39,016 bases of DNA, taken from the NCBI GenBank assembly GCA_020848035.1, contig JADLAX010000064.1, positions 1-39,016 of the forward strand. The letters run 5' to 3'. The notes below the pieces were generated by a model that made no database searches, was not told the origin of the DNA, and was given only the letters and a program-made list of their open reading frames with translations. The stretch comes from Anaerolineae bacterium. GTDB taxonomy: Bacteria > Chloroflexota > Anaerolineae > Promineifilales > Promineifilaceae. This document shows, piece by piece, positions 25,482 to 32,258 of this stretch. Positions within the stretch are counted from its first letter, which is position 1; every line of letters starts with the position of its first letter. The position numbers and the translations under genes were made by a program.

Positions 25482-26731
25482 AAAATGTGGCGCTGGATGA
25501 AGTTGAGGGTAACGGCCGTAATCTCCGCCAGTTCACCTTCCAGCAAAATAACATGGCCAGACTTCTCCCACCAATGCCGCTCCGCCTGCTCCGACATAAC
25601 GCCTTCCAGAATAATGTCGCCTACATCCTCGGAGACCGTCTTGTCGTTGCGCCCCTGCATCACCAGCACCGGCTGGCCAATTTGCGGCAGCTGGCGGCGC
25701 ACCTCCTGCCCCAGCCGCACCAGCTCCATCACCGCCCGCAGCGGGTTAACCCGGTACCCCTGCCAATGCTCGTTGCTGCCCACGTTGTCCTTGGGCAGCG
25801 AACTGACCAGCGGCGCGGCGACGTACAGCCGCACCATGTTGTGCATGGGAATGGCCAGCTTGATGGCTGGCGCGTAACACAACACGCCGGCAATCTCCTT
25901 GTGCTGCGCCGCCAGGTACAGCGCCAGCGCCCCCCCGGTTGATTCGCCACCGACAAACACCTGGTCGCACACGGTAGCCAGGTATTGGTACGCTTTTTCG
26001 GCCGTCCAGGCCCAGTCGTGCCAGGTGGTTTCGTTCAGCTCGTCGGGATGGGTGCCGTGGCCGGGCAGCAGCGGTGCAGAGATGGTGTAACCGGCGGCAT
26101 GCAGCTTTTCCGCCAGCAGACGCACTTCGGCGGTGGTGGCCGTCAGGCCGTGCAGCAGCAGCACGCCCACGTCGCTGCCCGGCCAGAAGAAGGTGTCACC
26201 CTCCAGGTGCGGGTTGTGAATGGGACCATCCTGTCCCAGGTAAATTTGCACCACGTTCAGGTTTTCTTCGGCCGTGGGTGGCTCAAACAGGGGAATAAAG
26301 CGGTCCAGCTCGGCAACAGGGATGGGGTGGACGCCCGGCGGCAGCTCGGCGTTGCGTTTTTCCAGCCGCTGGCGCAGCACCACGGGCGGGATGTTGAGGT
26401 AGTAGAGGGTGTAATCGGCCCCCAGCTCGGTGATACGGCCGATCCATTTTGCCCGCCGCTCGCGGCTCCACAGACTCCAGTCGAGAATGACGTCGGTGCC
26501 TTGTTGGAGGAGGGGAACGGCCGTTTGCCAAAACAGCTCCTGCAACTTCTCGGCCATCTCGCCATACTCGGCGTCAAAAATGGTGGCGTCGGTCATCTCA
26601 ATCATCCACTCATCCAACGAGAAGCGGATCGCCTTGTGGTTTTGCGCCAGCTCTTTGGCAAACGTGGTTTTGCCCGACGTGGGTAAACCGCAAAACAGAT
26701 GAACGGTTGCGTCTAATTTTTCCTGCGCCAT
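25478..26731 (-). CDS. Fusion of P-loop kinase (AAA_33) and alpha/beta-hydrolase
   Basis: Product of 417 residues. The N-terminal part (1-165) is a small P-loop kinase with Walker A GLPTSGKT (residues 15-22), DEWM near residue 43 and an R-rich lid (LRQRLEKRN), similar to zeta-toxin/polynucleotide-kinase-like AAA_33 proteins. The C-terminal part (180-417) is a carboxylesterase/monoacylglycerol-lipase-like hydrolase with LLLHGLTATTAE, nucleophile S264 in GESTGG, D363 (GRNDKTV) and H393 (SGHVIL). Both active sites look intact. ATG 26731 is chosen for the AAGGA upstream; the extension to 26836 translates a hairpin repeat. The joint substrate is unknown. Confidence 0.85.
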   Translation of the reverse strand: MAQEKLDATVHLFCGLPTSGKTTFAKELAQNHKAIRFSLDEWMIEMTDATIFDAEYGEMAEKLQELFWQTAVPLLQQGTDVILDWSLWSRERRAKWIGRITELGADYTLYYLNIPPVVLRQRLEKRNAELPPGVHPIPVAELDRFIPLFEPPTAEENLNVVQIYLGQDGPIHNPHLEGDTFFWPGSDVGVLLLHGLTATTAEVRLLAEKLHAAGYTISAPLLPGHGTHPDELNETTWHDWAWTAEKAYQYLATVCDQVFVGGESTGGALALYLAAQHKEIAGVLCYAPAIKLAIPMHNMVRLYVAAPLVSSLPKDNVGSNEHWQGYRVNPLRAVMELVRLGQEVRRQLPQIGQPVLVMQGRNDKTVSEDVGDIILEGVMSEQAERHWWEKSGHVILLEGELAEITAVTLNFIQRHIL

Positions 26732-26794
26732 AATGCCAGTCCTTAAAAATGGGGCTGTAACGAATTCTAGCGCTTTGGGATTTCGTGGGGCTTG

Positions 26795-26852
26795 GCGTGA
26801 AACGTGAATCGTGAAACGTGATGTTTCTCTGGTCACGTTTCACGTTTCACGC
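26795..26852. repeat. Heptamer inverted-repeat hairpin, unit CGTGAAA (second copy)
   Basis: The left arm 26795-26821 holds four CGTGAAA-like units and the right arm 26833-26852 holds the complement in three. It uses the same unit as 9894-9944. It lies between the divergent kinase-esterase and cupin genes. Confidence 0.85.
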
Positions 26853-26971
26853 ATCAAGGCTTGTTAAACTCCAGAAGAACCCGAATTCTTCGCGCTAATA
26901 AATCTGTTGTTGTAAAGGCTGCAAGGTATAAACCAGGTAAATTTAATTGTCAAACGCGAAAGGAAGTAAAC

Positions 26972-27328
26972 ATGGAAAAAGTAAATCTGGCCCAAAAGCT
27001 AACGCTGTTTAACGATTATTGGCACCCGCGCATTGTGGGCGAGCTGAACGATGCGCACGTGAAGCTGGTGAAGGTGCAAGGGGAATTTGTCTGGCACCAC
27101 CACACACACGAGGATGAGCTGTTTTTGGTGCTGCACGGCCGTCTCCACATGCAGTTCCGCGACCGTGACGTCTGGCTGGAAGAAGGCGAGTTCATCATCG
27201 TGCCGCGCGGGGTGGAGCACCGCCCCGTGGCCCCCGAAGAGGTGCACCTGCTGCTGCTGGAACCCAAGTCTACGCTGAATACCGGCAATGTGATGGATGC
27301 AAAAACGGCCGTTGCTGAATGGATCTAA
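26972..27328 (+). CDS. Cupin-domain protein
   Basis: Small protein of 118 residues, a single conserved cupin barrel. Motif 1 is WHHHTHEDELFLVLHG with H44, H46 and E49 as probable metal ligands; motif 2 includes GEFIIVPRGVEHRPVA with the last histidine near residue 82. It probably binds a divalent metal, but the function (isomerase, dioxygenase or sensor) is open. ATG 26972 has AAAGGAA upstream; the longer frame from 26861 is unsupported. It is transcribed toward uvrA and ends one base before a dyad shared with uvrB. Confidence 0.88.
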   Translation: MEKVNLAQKLTLFNDYWHPRIVGELNDAHVKLVKVQGEFVWHHHTHEDELFLVLHGRLHMQFRDRDVWLEEGEFIIVPRGVEHRPVAPEEVHLLLLEPKSTLNTGNVMDAKTAVAEWI

Positions 27329-27349
27329 CCTGACAAAAGATGTCAGGAA
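27329..27349. promoter_or_regulatory. Dyad TGACA-N5-TGTCA upstream of uvrA
   Basis: Seven-base arms (CCTGACA and TGTCAGG) flank AAAGA. It is the counterpart of 20817-20837 before uvrB. No T-run follows, so it is a poor terminator for the cupin gene; a shared operator is more likely. Confidence 0.45.
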
Positions 27350-27430
27350 TCCGCGCTAAACTGGCAAATGTTTAAGGTTGGACGGTAGCGGCCGTTTCCC
27401 AACCATGCTACAATAACGTCCCCGAAAACA

Positions 27431-27442
27431 GAACATACGTTC
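27431..27442 (+). promoter_or_regulatory. Possible LexA (SOS) box upstream of uvrA
   Basis: GAACATACGTTC fits GAAC-N4-GTTC perfectly. With its flanks it agrees with the Bacillus-type box CGAACRNRYGTTYC at 13 of 14 positions. It is 54 bases before ATG 27497. Confidence 0.5.
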
Positions 27443-27444
27443 CC

Positions 27445-27473
27445 GTAGAGACGTTGCAATGCAACGTCTCTAC
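27445..27473. repeat. Perfect 29-bp palindrome beside uvrA
   Basis: Fourteen-base arms (GTAGAGACGTTGCA and its complement) flank a single central A. It abuts the SOS-like box and ends 23 bases before the uvrA start. Its GTAGAGACGTTGC arm looks like a dispersed repeat I associate with cyanobacteria; this was not verified. Confidence 0.8.
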
Positions 27474-27496
27474 ACGTGAATACGGATTACAAAACT

Positions 27497-30448
27497 ATGG
27501 AACCCCAAAACATCATCGTGCGCGGTGCGCAGCAGCATAATTTGAAACATATCGACGTGACCATCCCCCGCAACAAGCTGGTGGTGCTCACCGGCGTCAG
27601 CGGCAGCGGCAAATCGTCGCTGGCCTTCGACACCATTTACGCCGAGGGGCAGCGGCGCTACGTGGAGAGCCTCTCCTCCTACGCCCGGCAGTTTTTGGGG
27701 CAGATGGAAAAGCCCAAAATCGACGCCATCACCGGGCTGAGTCCGGCCATCGCCATTGAACAAAAAGCGGTCAGCAAAAACCCGCGCTCCACGGTGGGTA
27801 CCGTCACCGAGGTGATGGATTATTTGCGCGTGCTGTTTGCTCGCGTGGGTACGCCCCACTGCCCGGATTGCGGAACGGCCGTTACCCCCCAAACGGCCGA
27901 ACAAATTGCCCAACAGCTGGCCGCCCTGCCCGCTGGCACCAAATTTCAACTGCTGGCCCCCCTGGCACGCAACCGCAAAGGCACCCACGCCGATGCCCTC
28001 CAGCAGGCGCGGCAGGATGGCTTCATTCGCGCCCGGGTCAATGGCGAACTGGTTGATCTCTCTGGCAAGCTGCCCAACCTGAGCAAAAAGCACAAGCACA
28101 ACATCGAGCTCATCATCGACCGGCTGGCCGTGCCCGAAGCAATTGACGAAGGGTTTATGACCCGGCTGGTCGATTCCGTGGAAACGACTTTGCGCGTGGG
28201 TGAAGGGCTGCTGCAGGCCGATCTGGGCGAAGAAACGCTGACGCTGAGCGAGCACAACGCCTGCACCACCTGCGGCTTCAGCTTCCCGGAGCTGTCGCCG
28301 CAGCTGTTCAGCTTCAACTCGCCGCTGGGCATGTGCCCGGACTGCAACGGCATCGGCACGCAAATGCAGGTAGACCCGGCGCTCATCATCGAGGACGAGA
28401 CGCTCTCCATCATGGACGGGGCGCTGCGCTGGTACGGCAACGTGCGCAAGAAGAAAAACAAGTGGACCACCGCCCAGCTCAAGTCGATCGCCGAACATTT
28501 CAACATCGATCTGAACACGCCGTGGCAGGAGCTGCCCGAATCGTTTCGCCACAAGCTGTTTTACGGCTCCGGTGAGGAGCTAATCCACTTTAAATATTCC
28601 AGCGAAACGGAAGATGCGTCATGGTCGGGGGAATCGAAACGGCCGCTCCGCGGCATCATCCACCACGTCAACCGGCTGTTCCACCAGACTGGCTCGGAGC
28701 AGACCCGCCGCTGGTACGCCAGCTTCATGAACCAGCTGCCCTGCCACACCTGCGGCGGCACCCGCCTGCGCCCCGAAGCCCGCGCCGTCACCGTCGGCGG
28801 CAAGACGCTGGACCAGGTGGGCAGGCTGGCCATTGATGAGGCATTTGACTGGGTGACCGGCTTAGGCCGGAAAGCGGAGATTGGAGATCGGAGATTAGAG
28901 ATTAAGAGCAACGGGCACCCAATCTCCAATCTCCAATTACCAATCTCCCTTAACGAGGAACAATTCGAAATCGCCGAAGAAGTGCTTAAAGAAATCCGTG
29001 ACCGGCTGCAATTTATGCTGAACGTGGGGCTGCATTACCTGACGTTGGACCGATCCGCGCCGAGTTTGTCTGGCGGCGAGGGGCAGCGCATCCGCCTGGC
29101 CAGCCAGATTGGCTGCGGGCTGGTCGGCGTGCTGTACATCCTCGATGAGCCGTCCATTGGGCTGCACGCCCGCGACAACCGCGCCCTGCTGGACACATTG
29201 CACCAGCTGCGCGACATGGGCAACACCGTCCTCGTGGTGGAGCACGACGAAGAGACGATGGTCGAATCTGATTGGCTGATCGATTTAGGCCCCGGCGCGG
29301 GCGTGAAGGGCGGCGCGATTATCGCCGCAGGCACGCCGGAGCAGGTAAAAGCCAATCCAGACTCCTTGACGGGCAAATATTTGTCGGGAACTTTGCGCAT
29401 TGAAGCGCCAAACGGCCGTACCCGCCGCACCCCCAACATTGGCAACCTCGAACTCATCGGGGCCAGCCTGCACAATTTGCGCCACGTCACCGCCACCTTC
29501 CCCCTGGGCACGATGATTGTGGTGACTGGCGTTAGCGGCAGCGGCAAAAGCAGCCTGATTTCCGAGACGCTGCACCCGGCGCTGGCCCGCGCCCTGCACC
29601 AGGCCCAATCAACCCCCGGCCCGCACAAAGCGATCCACGGCCTGGAGCATCTGGACAAGGTAATCAACATCACCCAGGACCCCATCGGCCGCACGCCGCG
29701 CTCGAATCCAGCCACCTACGTCAAGCTGTTTGACGAGATTCGCGCCGTGTTTGCCCAGACGCCAGACGCCAAGGCGCGTGGCTACAAATCGGGGCGGTTT
29801 AGCTTTAACGTGAAGGGTGGTCGGTGCGAGGCGTGTGATGGTTACGGCCGTCGCAAAGTCGAGATGCACTTTTTGTCTGATGTCTGGGTGCTGTGCCGCG
29901 AATGCAACGGGCAGCGCTTCAACCGCGAAACGCTATCGGTGAAGTACAAGGGCAAAAATATCGCCGACGTGCTGGACATGGACGTGCAGGACGCCCTGGA
30001 TTTCTTTGCCAACCACCCCAAGATCAGCCGCATTTTGCAAACGCTGCACGATGTGGGGCTGGATTACGTGAAGCTGGGCCAGAGCGCCCTCACCCTCAGC
30101 GGCGGCGAGGCGCAGCGCATCAAGCTGTCTAAAGAGCTGAGCCGCGTGGCCACCGGGCGCACCGTCTACATTTTGGACGAGCCGACCACCGGCCTGCACT
30201 TTGCCGACGTGCAAAAGCTGCTGGACGTGCTGCACCAGTTGGTGGATGCGGGCAACACGGTGATTGTGATTGAGCACAACATGGACGTCATCAAAACGGC
30301 CGATTGGCTCATCGATCTCGGTCCGGAAGGCGGCGACGGCGGCGGGCAAATCATCGCCCAGGGCACGCCCGAGCAGGTGGCCCAGGTGGATGAAAGCTAC
30401 ACGGGGCAGTTTTTACGCGAGATGTTGGGAGTGGAAACGGCCGTTTAA
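27497..30448 (+). CDS. uvrA: Excinuclease ABC subunit A, with repeat-encoded insert
   Basis: Damage-recognition ATPase of nucleotide excision repair, loading UvrB onto DNA. The 983-residue product (E. coli 940) has two ABC cassettes: Walker A GVSGSGKSS at about K39 and K684, signatures LSGGEGQRIRLA and LSGGEAQRIKL, and the zinc-binding pairs CPDCG, CTTCG, CPDCN, CHTCGG, CEACDG and CREC. Residues about 459-484 are an insert, between FDWVTGLG and EIAEEVLKEIRDRL, encoded by a heptamer hairpin; family members have only a short linker there. ATG 27497 matches the usual N-terminus; an in-frame GTG at 27476 would add seven residues. The ribosome site is weak. Confidence 0.97.
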   Translation: MEPQNIIVRGAQQHNLKHIDVTIPRNKLVVLTGVSGSGKSSLAFDTIYAEGQRRYVESLSSYARQFLGQMEKPKIDAITGLSPAIAIEQKAVSKNPRSTVGTVTEVMDYLRVLFARVGTPHCPDCGTAVTPQTAEQIAQQLAALPAGTKFQLLAPLARNRKGTHADALQQARQDGFIRARVNGELVDLSGKLPNLSKKHKHNIELIIDRLAVPEAIDEGFMTRLVDSVETTLRVGEGLLQADLGEETLTLSEHNACTTCGFSFPELSPQLFSFNSPLGMCPDCNGIGTQMQVDPALIIEDETLSIMDGALRWYGNVRKKKNKWTTAQLKSIAEHFNIDLNTPWQELPESFRHKLFYGSGEELIHFKYSSETEDASWSGESKRPLRGIIHHVNRLFHQTGSEQTRRWYASFMNQLPCHTCGGTRLRPEARAVTVGGKTLDQVGRLAIDEAFDWVTGLGRKAEIGDRRLEIKSNGHPISNLQLPISLNEEQFEIAEEVLKEIRDRLQFMLNVGLHYLTLDRSAPSLSGGEGQRIRLASQIGCGLVGVLYILDEPSIGLHARDNRALLDTLHQLRDMGNTVLVVEHDEETMVESDWLIDLGPGAGVKGGAIIAAGTPEQVKANPDSLTGKYLSGTLRIEAPNGRTRRTPNIGNLELIGASLHNLRHVTATFPLGTMIVVTGVSGSGKSSLISETLHPALARALHQAQSTPGPHKAIHGLEHLDKVINITQDPIGRTPRSNPATYVKLFDEIRAVFAQTPDAKARGYKSGRFSFNVKGGRCEACDGYGRRKVEMHFLSDVWVLCRECNGQRFNRETLSVKYKGKNIADVLDMDVQDALDFFANHPKISRILQTLHDVGLDYVKLGQSALTLSGGEAQRIKLSKELSRVATGRTVYILDEPTTGLHFADVQKLLDVLHQLVDAGNTVIVIEHNMDVIKTADWLIDLGPEGGDGGGQIIAQGTPEQVAQVDESYTGQFLREMLGVETAV
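28876..28948. repeat. Heptamer inverted-repeat hairpin inside uvrA, unit GGAGATT
   Basis: The left arm 28876-28904 has four GGAGATT-like heptamers; the right arm 28921-28948 is the inverted set. About 22 of 28 positions pair. The reading frame stays open and encodes an insert of roughly 26 residues. Confidence 0.88.
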
Positions 30449-30472
30449 GACCACAATGCTCCTCCGACCAAC

Positions 30473-30518
30473 GAGGCCTGAGCCTGTCGAAGGCCGGCCT
30501 TCGACAGGCTCAGGCCTC
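30473..30518. repeat. Perfect 46-bp palindrome
   Basis: Two 23-base arms meet without a loop (30473-30495 and 30496-30518). The arm contains AGCCTGTCGAAGGCC, resembling a palindromic element seen in many bacterial genomes. It lies just after uvrA, where it may act as a transcript end. Confidence 0.85.
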
Positions 30519-30556
30519 AGTAATATTTGGTTAACGAGAAAAGCGACAGAACAGTT

Positions 30557-30934
30557 ATGACGCCAGAAACCTTTATCAAAGCGTATGAAGCGGCGCTGGC
30601 CAGCCAGGATTGGCCGCAGGTGGACCCACTGGTGCATCCCGAGGCCTGCGTGACGTTTTCCTCGGGCGCGGTGCATGTGGGCAAAACGGCCGTTCGCCAT
30701 GCCTTCGAACGCAATTTTGCGCTGATCCAGGACGAGACGTACCAGATTGAGAACGTGCATTGGGTGATGCGGGGGGAGGCAACGGCCGTTTACCTCTTCA
30801 CCTTTCGCTGGTCGGGCCTGATCCACGGTAAACCGGCCAGCGGCGCGGGCACCGGCAGCACCGTTCTGGTCAACGGCGCCAATGGTTGGCAGCTGCTGCT
30901 GGAGCATTTGGGACCCAAAGCCAATGACGCCTGA
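30557..30934 (+). CDS. SnoaL/NTF2-like protein
   Basis: Product of 125 residues with the NTF2-like (DUF4440/SnoaL) pattern: MTPETFIKAYEAALASQDW, then DPLVHPEACVTFSSGAVHVG, and a beta-rich C-terminal half. These cone-shaped domains act as small-molecule isomerases, hydrolases or binding proteins; the role here is unknown. ATG 30557 gives the typical N-terminus; a TTG at 30527 is possible but unsupported. The MmcQ-like gene starts within its last codons (overlap of 11 bases), so the two are translationally coupled. Confidence 0.78.
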   Translation: MTPETFIKAYEAALASQDWPQVDPLVHPEACVTFSSGAVHVGKTAVRHAFERNFALIQDETYQIENVHWVMRGEATAVYLFTFRWSGLIHGKPASGAGTGSTVLVNGANGWQLLLEHLGPKANDA

Positions 30935-31307
30935 ACAACAGGTTGAGCGTGTTCGAGCGTTTTGTTTTGCCTTCCCGGAAACCACCGAACGGCTGTCACA
31001 CGGCGAGCCGACCTTTTTTGTGCGCGGTAAAAAAGTGTTTGTGATGTTTGCCAACAACCATCATGGGGACGGCCGTATCGCCGTCTGGCTGCCCACCTCA
31101 CCCGGCCTGCAAGAGGTGCTTATTAATGCTGAACCGGCCACCTACTTCAAACCACCCTACGTCGGCGGGCGCGGCTGGGTTGGCATCGTGCTAGACCAGG
31201 TCAGCGACGCGGATCTGGCCTTCCACATTCGCAACAGCTGGTTTATAGTTGCCCCCAAAAAGTTGCAGGCCCAATTTACCGGAACTGAAAAACCCCAGGC
31301 AGGTTAA
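30924..31307 (+). CDS. MmcQ/YjbR family protein
   Basis: Product of 127 residues with the DUF419 pattern FPETTERLSHGEPTFFVRGK, an aromatic central strand (VFVMF) and KPPYVGGRGWVGIVL. The family has a YjbR double-wing fold and is often annotated as DNA-binding; MmcQ comes from a mitomycin-resistance cluster, but its action is not established. It overlaps the NTF2-like gene by 11 bases and lies three bases before the next gene, so the three form an operon. Confidence 0.85.
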   Translation: MTPEQQVERVRAFCFAFPETTERLSHGEPTFFVRGKKVFVMFANNHHGDGRIAVWLPTSPGLQEVLINAEPATYFKPPYVGGRGWVGIVLDQVSDADLAFHIRNSWFIVAPKKLQAQFTGTEKPQAG

Positions 31308-31310
31308 ACC

Positions 31311-31727
31311 ATGAGCAGTCAAAACGATAGAAACAAACAAATCATCGAAGAATTTCGGGCCAATGGCGGCCAGGTTGGTGGCTTTTTTACCAATCGCCCC
31401 ATACTCCTGCTGCACACCACCGGGGCCAAAAGTGGCCAACCCCGAGTGAACCCCCTCGTCTACATGGCCGATGGCGACCGCTGGATCATCATCGCCTCCA
31501 AAGGCGGCTCGCCCACCCACCCGGACTGGTATTACAATTTGCTGGCCAATCCCAAGGTGAGCATTGAAGTGGGCACAGAACACGTGCCGGTCACCGCAGC
31601 CATCGCGGAAGAGCCAGAACGGAGCGAGCTGTATGCCAAAATAGCCGCGCAGCACCACTTTTTTGCCGACTATGCCCAAAAAGTCGTCACCCGCGTCATT
31701 CCCGTTATCATCTTAACCCGCCGATAA
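31311..31727 (+). CDS. Deazaflavin (F420)-dependent nitroreductase-family oxidoreductase
   Basis: Product of 138 residues of the DUF385/Ddn family: RPILLLHTTGAKSGQPRVNP, then YMADGDRWIIIASKGGSPTHPDWYYNL and NPKVSIEVG. These split-barrel proteins use reduced F420 to reduce quinones, nitroimidazoles or other substrates. If correct, the host makes or imports F420, as many Chloroflexota and Actinobacteria do. It is the third gene of the compact operon starting at 30557. Confidence 0.88.
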   Translation: MSSQNDRNKQIIEEFRANGGQVGGFFTNRPILLLHTTGAKSGQPRVNPLVYMADGDRWIIIASKGGSPTHPDWYYNLLANPKVSIEVGTEHVPVTAAIAEEPERSELYAKIAAQHHFFADYAQKVVTRVIPVIILTRR

Positions 31728-31780
31728 ATCCTGTACAGGCAAGAGACGACACAAGCGTGAGGGCAACAACGGGAATAAAA

Positions 31781-31831
31781 AATCAGCAGATTTACCAGAT
31801 TTAATCTGCGTTCATCCGCGTAATCCGCGAC
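31781..31831. repeat. Dispersed ATCCGCG-type repeat
   Basis: AGATTTACCAGATTTAATCT-like sequence is followed by CATCCGCGTAATCCGCGAC (31813-31831), a diverged copy of the repeats at 2479 and 8588. It fills the gap before the DUF3224 gene. Confidence 0.5.
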
Positions 31832-31850
31832 CTATTTTCTGAGGAAAAGT

Positions 31851-32243
31851 ATGAAAGCAACTGGAACATTTGAAGTGAAGTTACTCCCGCTCGACTCTTA
31901 CGCCACGGGCAGCGAGGGCATTAGCCTGGGACGTATGTCCATCGACAAGACGTTTTATGGCGACCTGGCGGCCAGCAGCGAAGGGCAAATGCTCACGGCA
32001 ATGACGGCCGTTGACAGTTCTGCCGGGTACGTGGCCATCGAACAGGTCAGCGGCAGCCTGCATGGCAAAAAGGGCACCTTCGTCTTGCAGCATTACGGCA
32101 TCATGGACGCCGACGGGCAGCGCCTGATTTTGGAAGTGGTGCCCGACTCCGGCACGGGCCAGCTGTCCCGCTTAAGCGGCCAGATGTTCATCTACATCGA
32201 AAATGGCGAACACAGCTACGAACTAGACTACGACTTGTGGTGA
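31851..32243 (+). CDS. DUF3224-family protein
   Basis: Product of 130 residues matching the DUF3224 beta-barrel pattern: MKATGTFEVKLLP, SLGRMSIDKTFYGDL, GYVAIEQVSGSLHGKKGTFVLQH and a C-terminal YELDYDL. The barrel resembles allene-oxide-cyclase-like folds; no biochemical role is known. GAGG lies upstream of ATG 31851. The next gene begins 15 bases later, with an ACGGCCGT copy filling that space. Confidence 0.83.
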   Translation: MKATGTFEVKLLPLDSYATGSEGISLGRMSIDKTFYGDLAASSEGQMLTAMTAVDSSAGYVAIEQVSGSLHGKKGTFVLQHYGIMDADGQRLILEVVPDSGTGQLSRLSGQMFIYIENGEHSYELDYDLW

Positions 32244-32258
32244 AACGGCCGTTTGCCC

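Noticed and set aside
26732..26836. N-terminal extension of the kinase-esterase
   Set aside because: The extra residues come from the CGTGAAA hairpin and the intergenic region; ATG 26731 has AAGGA upstream.
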